DNA of 64,000 nucleotides from Sinorhizobium garamanticum (GCF_029892065.1 NZ_CP120373.1:3975001-4039000); one strand, 5' to 3'. Positions 17,823-26,541 are shown, counted from the first letter of the stretch. Notes: generated from the sequence alone by a model not told the origin. Numbers and translations: made by a program.

Positions 17823-17907
17823 TGGTGGAGGGAGTTGGATTTGAACCAACGTAGGCTGAGCCAACGGATTTACAGTCCGTCCCCTTTAACCACTCGGGCA
17901 TCCCTCC
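17823..17907 (-). tRNA. tRNA-Tyr (anticodon GTA)
   Basis: This 85-nt class II tRNA has the long variable arm typical of tRNA-Tyr. Acceptor GGAGGGA pairs with TCCCTCC; the anticodon loop is CTGTAAA (anticodon GTA); the 3' CCA is encoded. It is first in the tRNA-Tyr, tRNA-Gly, tuf transcript. Confidence 0.97.
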
Positions 17908-17993
17908 ATTATTCTGTCGGGATCAATCGACCAAGCATTTGAGATCGTGAAGGAAGCGGCTGCATTTGCTGCCGCCTCGCGATCTGCGCCGGG

Positions 17994-18022
17994 TATATGA
18001 CCGCCCTCCTTCGTCCTGTCAA
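17994..18022 (-). promoter_or_regulatory. Promoter of tRNA-Tyr, tRNA-Gly and tuf
   Basis: On the minus strand a perfect TTGACA (18022-18017) is followed after 17 nt by CATATA (17999-17994). It lies about 87 bp upstream of tRNA-Tyr and overlaps the upstream part of the divergent methyltransferase gene region. Confidence 0.6.
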
Positions 18023-18121
18023 CACGGCGAAACGCAAAATTTCAGAAATTCTCCACAGCAGCGCCGGCGGAGACTGCCGAAAGCGTTTCCAACGGCGATC
18101 GAACCTCACTATAAGACCCAC

Positions 18122-18997
18122 ATGAGCAAGAGCAAGAGCGGCGACAAGAGCGCCAGGGACACCCATTATGCCAATCTCCGGCGCGCCCACCGCGACGTCC
18201 GGCGCGAGCGCGGCGAGATCCCCACGCCCAGGCAGGACAAGCGCAAGAAGATGCCGGCCGACTGGAAGCCTCCGGCGCTGGCGCCTGAGCAGGTGCTCCT
18301 CTACGGTCTGCACACGGTTCGCGCCGCCCTCGACAATCCGGAACGGAAAATCGTTCGCCTCTCTATAACCCAGAACGCGGCTGCCCGGCTGGAACTCGGC
18401 GACCTCTCTGCGCTTCCCTTTCCGACCGAGGTCGTAACGCCGCAGGATCTGGACAGGATTCTCGGACCGGACGCCATCCACCAGGGCGTGATGCTGGAAA
18501 CGCGGCCGCTGCCGCACCGAAGACTCGAAGCGCTGCGCGACTGTCCGCTGATTCTGGTGCTCGACCAAGTGACAGATCCCCACAATGTCGGCGCAATCAT
18601 GCGCTCCGCGGTCGCCTTCGATGCCGGCGCACTCATTACCACGATGCGCCACAGCCCGACCGAATCGGGTGTCTTGGCGAAATCCGCTTCCGGCGCGCTG
18701 GAACTGATCCCTTACATCCAGATCACCAATCTCGCCGATGCGATAGACGAACTGCACAAGCTCGGTTTTCAGACAATCGGTCTCGATTCGGAAGGTCCGG
18801 AACCGCTCGAAGGTACCTTCGCCGGCAACAGGATCGCCCTCGTATTGGGGTCGGAGGGCAAGGGATTGCGGCAAAAGACGCGTCAGACGGTAAGGGCGCT
18901 CGCCCGGCTCGACATGCCGGGAGCGATCAAGTCGCTAAACGTCTCGAACGCTGCGGCGATCGCCATGTATGCGGCACGACAGTTCTTGAAGATTTAG
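18122..18997 (+). CDS. TrmH/SpoU-family RNA 2'-O-ribose methyltransferase (RlmB-like)
   Basis: The 291-residue enzyme should methylate a ribose 2'-O in rRNA or tRNA using S-adenosylmethionine. The C-terminal SpoU domain shows motif 1 (DQVTDPHNVGAIMRSA), motif 2 (LVLGSEGKGL) and motif 3 (SLNVSNAAAIAMY), which form the trefoil knot. A substrate-binding domain precedes them (VLLYGLHTVRAAL onward), after a basic N-terminal tail of about 60 residues. The start MSKSKSGDKS is the likely one; the 52 upstream codons lack family similarity. RlmB (23S G2251) is the closest named member, but the target is not certain. Confidence 0.85.
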   Translation: MSKSKSGDKSARDTHYANLRRAHRDVRRERGEIPTPRQDKRKKMPADWKPPALAPEQVLLYGLHTVRAALDNPERKIVRLSITQNAAARLELGDLSALPFPTEVVTPQDLDRILGPDAIHQGVMLETRPLPHRRLEALRDCPLILVLDQVTDPHNVGAIMRSAVAFDAGALITTMRHSPTESGVLAKSASGALELIPYIQITNLADAIDELHKLGFQTIGLDSEGPEPLEGTFAGNRIALVLGSEGKGLRQKTRQTVRALARLDMPGAIKSLNVSNAAAIAMYAARQFLKI

Positions 18998-19009
18998 ACG
19001 GCACGGGCT

Positions 19010-19282
19010 TCAATCAAGGCGCATATCCGCCGTTCCGATTTGAGCGGTCGGGCATCCGTCACGCAATTTCTTCCAAGTGCTCACGTTGAGATTCATTTCG
19101 CAGCGCGCCAGATAGGAGATGCCGCCTACCCTGATGCAGGCGGTCTGGCCAACCTCGTATGTCGATCCGTCGCGATTGCGACAGGTGCACCGCCGATCAG
19201 GGGGCGCAGCAAGCACGCTTCCGGCGGCCATGATCGCCGCCAGCGACAGCATTGCAATCGGCATCGCGCGCACACGTTTCAT
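19010..19282 (-). CDS. Small exported cysteine-containing protein (90 aa)
   Basis: I do not recognise a family name. It has a signal peptide (MKRVRAMPIAMLSLAAIMAA, cleavage probably after VLA-A near residue 26) and a mature part of about 64 residues. That part has five cysteines: CTC near residues 33-35, then near 49, 61 and 76. Two disulfides are plausible in the periplasm. It is convergent with the methyltransferase, 12 bp apart. No clear Shine-Dalgarno precedes the ATG. Confidence 0.65.
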   Translation of the reverse strand: MKRVRAMPIAMLSLAAIMAAGSVLAAPPDRRCTCRNRDGSTYEVGQTACIRVGGISYLARCEMNLNVSTWKKLRDGCPTAQIGTADMRLD

Positions 19283-19319
19283 AAGCGCATATTAACGCGA
19301 AATGACGACCAGCAAAAAC

Positions 19320-19355
19320 GGAGAATGCCGGCTGCTTTCACAGCCGGCATTCTCC
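19320..19355 (-). terminator. Rho-independent terminator of the azoreductase gene
   Basis: A perfect 15-bp stem (19320-19334 with 19341-19355) around a 6-nt loop is followed on the minus strand by GTTTTTG. It begins 36 nt after the azoreductase stop. Confidence 0.9.
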
Positions 19356-19391
19356 ACAACGAACCGATGTTTCACGGTCCAGATGAACGTG

Positions 19392-20012
19392 TTAGCTCGC
19401 CAGACGAAGGACGTTGCCGGCAGTGATCGCCTTTTCGGCCTCGGCAATCGCGAACTGCTTCGAATCGTCGCCGAGGTTGAGGCCTTCAGCGCGGACGAAT
19501 TCGATGTCGGTGATGCCGAAGAAGCCGAAGACCGTCCTCAGGTAGCTCTCCTGATGGTCCATGGCTGCGGCCGGGCCAGCGGAATAATGTCCGCCGCGGG
19601 TTGAGGCAATGATGAGCTTTTTACCCTTGGCAAGCCCTTCCGGGCCAGCTTCGGTGTAGCGGAAGGTCTTGCCGGCGACGGCGAGGCGATCGATCCAGGC
19701 CTTTAGCTGGCTCGGAATGGAGAAGTTATACATAGGCGCACCGACGACGACCGTGTCAGCAGCCAGGAATTCCTCCAGCATCCGGCGACCGCTCTGAACG
19801 TCGGCGGCGAGAGCCGGCTCAACGCCACCGAGGTCGGCGGGGGCCATGATCTGCGAACCGGTAAGGTGCTGCGCACCGTTGGCCACCAGGTCGCGATAGG
19901 TGATCTCGGCGTCCGGCCGGTCGGCCTTGATCTGAGAGACGATCGCCGCCGTCAGCCGACGGGAAACCGAATGTTCTCCGAGAATGCCGGAGTCGATATG
20001 AAGGACTTTCAT
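19392..20012 (-). CDS. azoR: FMN-dependent NADH:quinone/azo oxidoreductase
   Basis: The 206-residue flavodoxin-fold enzyme reduces quinones and azo dyes by two electrons from NADH. The FMN-phosphate loop (DSGILGEHSVSRRLT) is near the start. The conserved PMYNFSIPSQLKAWIDR motif near residue 95 contacts the flavin, and STRGGHYS follows near 140. The ATG at 20012 has AAAGGTG upstream; a GTG three codons earlier would run through that ribosome-binding site. A LysR regulator is divergent with 135 bp between, so it probably controls this gene. Confidence 0.9.
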   Translation of the reverse strand: MKVLHIDSGILGEHSVSRRLTAAIVSQIKADRPDAEITYRDLVANGAQHLTGSQIMAPADLGGVEPALAADVQSGRRMLEEFLAADTVVVGAPMYNFSIPSQLKAWIDRLAVAGKTFRYTEAGPEGLAKGKKLIIASTRGGHYSAGPAAAMDHQESYLRTVFGFFGITDIEFVRAEGLNLGDDSKQFAIAEAEKAITAGNVLRLAS

Positions 20013-20087
20013 GGGAGGCACCTTTATGTTGCGTTGCGGTGTCCCTCATATGATCGGAAAACAATCGCAGGATAAGTGCGCAGATAT

Positions 20088-20116
20088 TTGACATTCTGTT
20101 TCCTGATAGAAACAAT
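20088..20116 (+). promoter_or_regulatory. Promoter of the LysR gene with an 18-bp palindromic operator
   Basis: TTGACA (20088-20093) and AACAAT (20111-20116) are 17 nt apart, 32 bp before the LysR start. A perfect palindrome, TGTTTC-N6-GAAACA (20097-20114), fills the spacer and touches the -10. This is where an autoregulating LysR protein controlling a divergent gene would bind. Confidence 0.5.
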
Positions 20117-20147
20117 CTATGCGTAAAGACGGGCCGTGGAGGCAGGA

Positions 20148-21089
20148 ATGCAGGACCTTAATGACATCGCTCTCTTCGCGGCCGTCGTAAGAAACAATGG
20201 CTTCAGCGCGGCAGCGCGAGACCTGAACATCCCAAAATCGAAGCTCAGCAAGCATGTTGCGCGCCTGGAAGAGCAACTTGGCGTCCGCTTGCTCGAGCGT
20301 TCGACGCGCAAGTTGCGGATGACCGAAATCGGGACCGTCTTCTACGAGCATTGCCAGGGATTGCTGGAAGGCGTCGAGGCGGCCGAGGCCGAAATCGCGG
20401 CGGTGCGCGCCGAGCCAACGGGGATCGTCCGACTCGGTTGCCCACTTGGCTTCACTCCGATGCTGGCTGATATCCTGCCAGGCTTTCATCGCCGGTATCC
20501 TGGCGTTCGTTTGCTGATCACGACGACCAACAGGCGCCTTGATCTCGTCGAGGAGCGGATCGATGTCGCTCTGCGCGCTCGTGAACAGCTTGACACCGAC
20601 AGTCAATTGATCGTGCGCCAGTTCGGCACAGTGCGCCAGCGGCTTGCGGCAAGCCCGACGCTTCTCGCCCGTCTCGATGGCATCACCATGGACAATCTTG
20701 CCCAGATGCCGACGCTTTCGACGAACGAACAACATATCAACGACATCTGGCGGCTGCGTCATACTGACGGAACGGCTATCGAAATTGGACACCGGCCGAT
20801 CATCGGTTGCAGCGACTTCCTCATTCTTGAACGCGCCGCGATCGAGGGTATGGGAATTGCGCTATTGCCGGACCACATCTGCGAACGCGCCTTCCGCACC
20901 GGCGTCCTCGTTCCGGTCCTGCCGGAATGGACATCGGGCGATGTCATGGTCCACCTCGTCTTCCCCTCGCGCCGCGGCCTATTGCCGGCAACGCGCGCCC
21001 TGATCGATTATCTTGCCGACAATTTGCTCGGTGCCATGTCGCGCTGCATCGAGATCGACCCGAGACCGCCGGTATCGTTCGACATCTGA
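20148..21089 (+). CDS. LysR-family transcriptional regulator
   Basis: This is a 313-residue LysR-type regulator. The N-terminal winged helix-turn-helix spans residues about 4-60 (FAAVVRNNGFSAAARDLNIP, then LSKHVARLEEQLGVRLLER). An effector-binding domain of two Rossmann-like lobes follows from about 90. The ATG at 20148 has GGAGGCAGGA ahead of it; a GTG four codons upstream lacks one. It resembles members that control quinone or redox oxidoreductases, and its target is most likely the divergent azoreductase gene. The inducer is unknown. Confidence 0.9.
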   Translation: MQDLNDIALFAAVVRNNGFSAAARDLNIPKSKLSKHVARLEEQLGVRLLERSTRKLRMTEIGTVFYEHCQGLLEGVEAAEAEIAAVRAEPTGIVRLGCPLGFTPMLADILPGFHRRYPGVRLLITTTNRRLDLVEERIDVALRAREQLDTDSQLIVRQFGTVRQRLAASPTLLARLDGITMDNLAQMPTLSTNEQHINDIWRLRHTDGTAIEIGHRPIIGCSDFLILERAAIEGMGIALLPDHICERAFRTGVLVPVLPEWTSGDVMVHLVFPSRRGLLPATRALIDYLADNLLGAMSRCIEIDPRPPVSFDI

Positions 21090-21133
21090 CCAGGAGCTGA
21101 ATGAATGGGAGTACAGCTAAGCCGTTGAAAAGA

Positions 21134-21209
21134 TGGTGCCCCCAGAGAGACTCGAACTCCCGACCTACTGATTACAAATCAGCCGCTCTACCAACTGAGC
21201 TATAAGGGC
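21134..21209 (-). tRNA. tRNA-Thr (anticodon TGT)
   Basis: This 76-nt cloverleaf has acceptor GCCCTTA paired with TGGGGGC (two G-U pairs), D-loop AGTTGGTAGA, anticodon loop TTTGTAA (anticodon TGT), the T-loop AGTTCGAGTCT and encoded CCA. Enterobacteria keep tRNA-Thr with tRNA-Tyr, tRNA-Gly and tufB; here it lies 3.2 kb away on the same strand. Confidence 0.96.
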
Positions 21210-21228
21210 ACTTTCCGCGCTGGCAGTT

Positions 21229-21257
21229 ATCATATTCTGATTCCGTGTAAAGCAAAA
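21229..21257 (-). promoter_or_regulatory. Candidate promoter of tRNA-Thr
   Basis: TTTTGC (21257-21252) and TATGAT (21234-21229) are separated by 17 nt on the minus strand, about 20 bp from the tRNA 5' end. Confidence 0.4.
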
Positions 21258-21360
21258 ATGCGACTTCTCCCAATTTTTCGAGTGCGTTCGCGGCAAGGCC
21301 GTGCCAGAAAATGGGGTTAGCAACCCGACCGCCCTGCCCTTTCATGACGGACTGAGTTTC

Positions 21361-22134
21361 ATGGCCCGCAAGTTCAACACACTCGCCTTCCTCGCCTCTC
21401 CGGCAGAAGAGGCGCAAAAGGCGGCCAAGGATCTCACGGCCATTTATGGCAATCACGAAGCGGACGAGGCAGACGTGATCGTCGCGCTCGGCGGTGACGG
21501 CTTCATGCTGCATACGCTGCACAAGACGATGAACTCCGGCAAGCTCGTCTATGGCATGAACCGTGGCTCGGTGGGCTTTCTGATGAACCGCTACAGCACG
21601 GAAAATCTGCATCGCCGCATCGAAAGAGCTCTCGAGAATGCCTTTCACCCCTTGGAGATGCAGACGACCGACGTCAACGGCAACATATTCACGGCATTGG
21701 CGATCAACGAAGTCTATCTGTTTCGCCAATCCTATCAGGCGGCCAAACTGAAGGTCATCATCGACGGTAAGACGAGGCTTGAGGAGCTGACCTGCGACGG
21801 CCTTCTCCTGGCGACGCCGGCTGGCTCGACGGCATACAACCTTTCCGCGCACGGTCCGATCCTGCCGCTGGAAGCGCCGCTGTTGGCGCTCACGCCCGTC
21901 AGCCCATTCCGCCCGCGGCGCTGGCGCGGCGCGCTGCTGCCCAATCACGTCACCGTGGAGATCGAGATCCTCGAGGCGGACAAGCGGCCGGTCAACGCGG
22001 TCGCCGACCACCAGGAGGTAAAGTCGGTCGTCAAGGTTCGCATCGCCGAATCCGAAAAACTGACCGCCCGCATCCTCTCCGACCCGGACCATTCCTGGTC
22101 CGATCGCATTCTTGCCGAGCAATTCTCCAATTGA
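21361..22134 (+). CDS. nadK: NAD kinase
   Basis: The 257-residue enzyme phosphorylates NAD to NADP in the cytoplasm. The kinase GGDG motif is in ALGGDGFMLHTLH near residue 43. AINEVYLFR carries the NE/D motif, and TPAGSTAYNLSAHGP is the conserved glycine-rich loop near 150. The start MARKFNTLAF fits the family; the 20 codons upstream are not conserved-looking and the Shine-Dalgarno is weak in either case. It stands alone, divergent from tRNA-Thr. Confidence 0.95.
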   Translation: MARKFNTLAFLASPAEEAQKAAKDLTAIYGNHEADEADVIVALGGDGFMLHTLHKTMNSGKLVYGMNRGSVGFLMNRYSTENLHRRIERALENAFHPLEMQTTDVNGNIFTALAINEVYLFRQSYQAAKLKVIIDGKTRLEELTCDGLLLATPAGSTAYNLSAHGPILPLEAPLLALTPVSPFRPRRWRGALLPNHVTVEIEILEADKRPVNAVADHQEVKSVVKVRIAESEKLTARILSDPDHSWSDRILAEQFSN

Positions 22135-22223
22135 AATCACACGTTGCAATACCGATGTGATATGGTCGAAAACGGTAGCCGCCGGCCCCGCCGAACAGGC
22201 ATTTCAGGAGGATGCGTCGACCG

Positions 22224-22736
22224 ATGTATAAAGCTCTGTTTCTCGCGCTCTGCCTCGCCCTGCCCGCAAGCAACTTGTGGGCGCAAGAATCCGCCATCCT
22301 TCCCCCGAATATCACCTTCGTGACCAGCACCGGTTACTGGGAGGAAAGCGGCGCTGCGTTTTCGCAGGATAGTGCGGAGAAAAATGCCGGCGGCGCCGCA
22401 TCCGGTTCGCAGGGAAGCTCGCCAAGCGGGAAGCGTGGCTATTACAAGCTCATTGCGGTTCGCCAGAACGACGGCACCGCTCAGGTGCACCTTCAGCAGA
22501 TTGCATCGACACCCACCGGCCCCGAGGTGGTTTCGTCGGCCGAGTTGGAAGAATTCACCGCTTTGAAGCCCTATGTCACAGACATTCGGCCGGAAACATC
22601 GACCGGCATCACCCCGCAACCGGGGATGTTCGCAACCGTCTATCTGAAGACGGACCCTTCGGCCAGGGAACCGGAATCCTGGACTGTGGTGATCGACGAT
22701 CTCGGCGACATCAAGATCGAGCGTGCAACAAACTGA
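22224..22736 (+). CDS. Exported protein of unknown function (170 aa)
   Basis: I do not recognise a family. A signal peptide is evident (MYKALFLALCLALPASNLWA, cleavage before QES). The mature part has a low-complexity Gly/Ser/Ala linker (about residues 55-70) and then a domain with strands such as YYKLIAVRQNDGTAQVHLQ and SWTVVIDDLGDIKIERA. An AGGAGG box lies at 22206-22211, too close to the first ATG (22212) and 12 nt before the ATG I chose; either may be used. It is probably periplasmic. It follows nadK by 89 bp. Confidence 0.7.
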   Translation: MYKALFLALCLALPASNLWAQESAILPPNITFVTSTGYWEESGAAFSQDSAEKNAGGAASGSQGSSPSGKRGYYKLIAVRQNDGTAQVHLQQIASTPTGPEVVSSAELEEFTALKPYVTDIRPETSTGITPQPGMFATVYLKTDPSAREPESWTVVIDDLGDIKIERATN

Positions 22737-22750
22737 CACCGCCACAATGC

Positions 22751-22780
22751 AAAAGGCCGGGCGCAAGCACCCGGCCTCCG
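22751..22780 (-). terminator. Rho-independent terminator of prfB
   Basis: An 8-bp AGGCCGGG/CCCGGCCT stem, extended inside by a GC pair, is followed on the minus strand by CCTTTTGC. It begins 28 nt after the prfB stop. Confidence 0.8.
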
Positions 22781-22804
22781 ACAATCCAATGGTTGCAAGA
22801 CCTG

Positions 22805-23936
22805 TTAGTTCAGGTCGTCGACAACGGCATCCGCGCCACCCTGTACGCGGTGGGCCAGAGCCGCCTCCATGAAGTCGTTCAATTCGCCGTCGAGCACGTC
22901 GCCGGGGCTCGTGCTCTCGACACCCGTCCGCAAGTCCTTGACCAGTTGGTAGGGCTGGAGAACATAGGAACGGATCTGGTGACCCCAACCGATATCGGTC
23001 TTGGAGGCCGCCTCGGCGTTCGCCGCTTCCTCACGCTTCTTGAGCTCGGCCTCGTAAAGCCGCGCGCGCAGCATGTCCCAGGCCTTGGCCCGGTTCTTGT
23101 GCTGCGAGCGTTCCTGCTGGCACTGCACGACGATACCGCTCGGCATGTGCGTGATGCGCACGGCGGAATCGGTCGTGTTGACGTGCTGGCCACCGGCACC
23201 CGAAGATCGGTAGGTATCGATCCGGCAGTCGCTCTCGTTGATATCGATCTGAATCGAATCGTCGACGACCGGGTAGACCCAAATGGACGAGAACGAGGTG
23301 TGCCGCCGGGCATTGCTGTCGTAGGGCGAGATACGCACAAGCCGGTGCACGCCCGACTCCGTCTTCAGCCAGCCATAGGCATTGTGACCCTTGACGAGCA
23401 GCGTGGCGGACTTGATGCCGGCTTCTTCGCCGTCCTGGATTTCCATGAGTTCCACCTTGTAGCCCTGGCGCTCGGCCCAGCGGGTATACATGCGCAGCAG
23501 CATGTTCGCCCAGTCCTGGCTTTCCGTGCCGCCGGCGCCCGAGTGGACTTCGAGATAGGTGTCGTTCTGATCCGCCTCGCCCGAAAGCATGGCCTCGACC
23601 TGCTTCTTCGCGGCCTCATTGCGCAGCTGCTTCAGGGCTTCCTCGGCGTCTGCAACGATCGCTGCGTCGCCTTCTTCCTCGCCCAGTTCAATCAGTTCAA
23701 TATTGTCATTGAGCTGCTGCTCGAACCGGCGCAGACCGCTAATGCCATCGTCGAGCTGTTGGCGCTCGCGCATCAGCTTCTGCGCCTCGGCGGCATCATT
23801 CCAGAGCGACGGATCCTCCGCCTTGTTGTTCAACCAGTCCAGCCGTCTTATCGCCTGGTCCCAGTCAAAGATGCCTCCTCAGCAGGCTTATGGCCTGCTT
23901 GATTTCGTCGACAATATTCTCGATTTCGCTTCGCAT
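22805..23936 (-). CDS. prfB: Peptide chain release factor 2, made by programmed +1 frameshift
   Basis: RF2 recognises UGA and UAA and releases the peptide. The gene has two frames. Codons 1-23 run from ATG 23936 to CTT, followed by an in-frame TGA (23867-23865); the second frame resumes at GAC after a +1 slip. The joined protein is 376 residues, the usual RF2 length. The GGQ catalytic loop is near residues 248-250. The stop-codon-reading tripeptide is SPY near 203-205 where E. coli has SPF. Low RF2 would raise frameshifting, the known autoregulation. A downstream TTG could start a truncated protein but lacks the family N-terminus. Confidence 0.95.
23864..23879 (-). promoter_or_regulatory. prfB programmed +1 frameshift site
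   Basis: The minus strand reads AGG AGG CAT CTT TGA C: a perfect internal Shine-Dalgarno, a 3-nt spacer, the slippery CTT codon, then TGA with a C in the +4 position. All the elements of the classical RF2 frameshift are present. Confidence 0.95.
23881..23899 (-). promoter_or_regulatory. Stem-loop just upstream of the frameshift site
   Basis: A perfect 7-bp inverted repeat (23881-23887 with 23893-23899, 5-nt loop) ends one nucleotide before the AGGAGG element. It lies inside codons for the family-conserved KQAISLL stretch, so it may be incidental. Confidence 0.45.
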
Positions 23937-24087
23937 GTTCCTGCTTCTTGTGAACCCGTAAAAACGTGAGGCTCAAATAGCGACGCCCGCCGCCGATGTA
24001 AAGGCGACGGGCGACATCTTGTTTTGTGTATGTCGTTATCCCAAAACCGCTGCACACTTTTGGGCGACATGCATCAGAAAGAAAGGG

Positions 24088-26541
24088 TCAGTACAGGCCG
24101 TTCGAGCCGGAGGTCACCGCCTGGTTCGCCTGCGGCGAGTTCCTCAGGATCTCTTCAGGCGGCACATATTGATCGAGACCGCCGATGACGGAGAAGGAAT
24201 CGGCGGGGCCTGTGCCCGGCTTGAAGGCTTCGATGATCGTATCCGGCTCGCCTTCGACAGCCGCCATGCCTGTCTTTCGGTTGACAGGAATGAGGCTCAT
24301 GCCTTCCGGCACCACGAACTTGCCGGGACGCGTGCCCTTGACCGCCTCCTGGATAAAGGTGTTGAAGATCGGCGCCGAAAGACTGCCGCCGGTCGCCCCG
24401 CGACCAAGCGGCGCCGGATCATCGAAACCAAGATAGAGGCCGGCGACGAGATCCGGCGTATAGCCCACGAACCAGGCATCCTTCTCGTCGTTGGTCGTCC
24501 CGGTCTTGCCGGCAATCGGACGATCGAGCTTGATCTTGCCGGCTGCAGTGCCGCGCGTGATGACGCCTTCCATCATCGACGTGATCTGATAGGACGTCAT
24601 CGGATCGAGGACCTGCTCACGGTTGTCTGTCAGCACCGGCTCTTCCTGACTGCCCCAGTCATCGGCGTTGCAGTTGTCACAAGTCCGATCCTCGTGGCGG
24701 AAGATGGTCTTGCCATAACGGTCCTGGATCCGGTCAATCAGCGACGGCTTGATCTGCTTGCCGCCATTGGCGATGACGGCATAAGCCGAAACCATGCGCA
24801 GCACCGTGGTCTCGCCCGAACCGAGCGACATCGAAAGCAGCGGCGCCATCTTGTCGTAGATGCCGAAACGCTCGGCATATTCGGCAACGATGTTCATGCC
24901 CATGTCGTTGGCAAGCCGCACGGTCATCAGGTTGCGCGACTTCTCGATGCCCAGACGCAGGGTGGAAGGACCGGCAGAGCCGCCGCCGTAGTTCTCGGGG
25001 CGCCAGACCTGGCCGCCGGCAACGATCTCGATCGGCGCATCGAGGATGACCGAGGCCGGCGTGTAGCCATTGTCGAGTGCGGCCGCGTAGACGAAAGGCT
25101 TGAACGACGAGCCCGGCTGGCGCATCGCTTGCGTGGCGCGGTTGAATTCCGACTGGGCGTAGGAGAAGCCGCCGACCATCGCCAGCACGCGGCCGGTATG
25201 CGGATCCATCGCAACCAGCCCGCCCTGCACCTTCGGCGGCTGGCGCAGTCGATACTCGCCCTCTTCGCCGGTCGGTTCGACATAGACGACATCACCGGGG
25301 CCAAGGACACCTTCCGGCGACTTGGCGGTCTTGCGTTGGCCGCCGGCAGAACGGTAGGCCCACTGCATGTTCTTTGCCGAGATGTGCCCTGTCACTCGTT
25401 CCGGAACGATCTTGCCGGATGCTTCCTTCGCCGGCTGGATACCGATCTCTGCCCCTTCCGTATCAACCGAAAGGACAACCGCCAGCTTCCATTCCGGCAC
25501 GTCGCTCAGGCCAGCGACCTTGCCGAGCGGTTCGCCCCAGTCGCCGCCGATCTCGATCGTCTTGATCGGGCCGTGAAAACCGCGGCGCTCGTCATAGCTC
25601 AAAAGCCCATCCTGCAGCGCCTTGCGCGCCAGGATCTGCAGATGCGGATCAAGTGAAGTACGCACCGAAAGACCGCCCTCGTAGAGCGCGTTGTCTCCAT
25701 ACTTCTGGATGATCTGACGGCGCACTTCCTCGGCGAAGAAGTCGGATGCGAAAAGGTGAGCGCCACCACGACGCGGCGTGACCCCAAGCGGTTGCTTCTT
25801 CGCATCTTCGCCATCCGCCTTGGTCACGTAGCCGTTTTCCACCATCCGGTCGATCACCCAGTTGCGGCGTTCGATCGCCGCTTCCGTCTTGCGGAAGGGA
25901 TGATAGTTGGCCGGCCCCTTCGGCAACGCAGCCAGGTAGGCGGTTTCGGCAACCGTCAGCTCGGTCACCGACTTGTCGAAATAGGTCAACGCGGCGCCGG
26001 CAATGCCGTAGGAGTTCAGGCCGAAGAAGATCTCGTTGAGGTAGAGTTCAAGGATTCGATCCTTGCTGTAGGCCTGCTCGATGCGGAAAGAGAGGATCGC
26101 TTCCTTGATCTTGCGATCGATCGTCTGGTCCGAGGTCAGCAAGAAGTTTTTCGCGACCTGTTGGGTGATCGTCGAAGCGCCGACCGGGCGCCGTCCGGAG
26201 CCGAAGTTCTGCACGTTGACGGCGATGGCGCGGACGAGACCGGTGATGTCAACACCGGGATGCAGATAGAAATTCTTGTCTTCGGCGGAAATGAAGGCCG
26301 CCTTGACGCGATCCGGGATCGCCTGGATCGGCAGATAGAGGCGCCGCTCGCGGGCATATTCGGCCATCAGGGCGCCATTGCCGGCGTGGAAGCGCGTGGT
26401 CACCGGCGGCGCGTAATTGGCTAACACCTCGTAGTCCGGCAGATCCTTGGTGATGGCGCCAAGGTAGATCGCAACGGCCGCAGAAACGCCAAGCAGCAGA
26501 AACGCACCAATGCCGAAAAAATATCCAATCAGTCTGATCAT
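24088..26541 (-). CDS. mrcA: Penicillin-binding protein 1A, bifunctional peptidoglycan synthase
   Basis: The 817-residue class A PBP polymerises and crosslinks peptidoglycan in the periplasm. It has an N-terminal membrane anchor (about residues 5-30). The glycosyltransferase domain has catalytic Glu87 in the EDKNFYLHPGVD motif, then GASTITQQVAKN. An OB-like insertion follows. The transpeptidase domain has the SSFK serine box near 478, SRN, and KTGT near 678. The tail is Pro/Asn-rich. It lies between amiC and prfB, all reading minus, a layout known in alphaproteobacteria. No strong promoter is visible by eye in the 397-bp gap upstream. Confidence 0.95.
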   Translation of the reverse strand: MIRLIGYFFGIGAFLLLGVSAAVAIYLGAITKDLPDYEVLANYAPPVTTRFHAGNGALMAEYARERRLYLPIQAIPDRVKAAFISAEDKNFYLHPGVDITGLVRAIAVNVQNFGSGRRPVGASTITQQVAKNFLLTSDQTIDRKIKEAILSFRIEQAYSKDRILELYLNEIFFGLNSYGIAGAALTYFDKSVTELTVAETAYLAALPKGPANYHPFRKTEAAIERRNWVIDRMVENGYVTKADGEDAKKQPLGVTPRRGGAHLFASDFFAEEVRRQIIQKYGDNALYEGGLSVRTSLDPHLQILARKALQDGLLSYDERRGFHGPIKTIEIGGDWGEPLGKVAGLSDVPEWKLAVVLSVDTEGAEIGIQPAKEASGKIVPERVTGHISAKNMQWAYRSAGGQRKTAKSPEGVLGPGDVVYVEPTGEEGEYRLRQPPKVQGGLVAMDPHTGRVLAMVGGFSYAQSEFNRATQAMRQPGSSFKPFVYAAALDNGYTPASVILDAPIEIVAGGQVWRPENYGGGSAGPSTLRLGIEKSRNLMTVRLANDMGMNIVAEYAERFGIYDKMAPLLSMSLGSGETTVLRMVSAYAVIANGGKQIKPSLIDRIQDRYGKTIFRHEDRTCDNCNADDWGSQEEPVLTDNREQVLDPMTSYQITSMMEGVITRGTAAGKIKLDRPIAGKTGTTNDEKDAWFVGYTPDLVAGLYLGFDDPAPLGRGATGGSLSAPIFNTFIQEAVKGTRPGKFVVPEGMSLIPVNRKTGMAAVEGEPDTIIEAFKPGTGPADSFSVIGGLDQYVPPEEILRNSPQANQAVTSGSNGLY

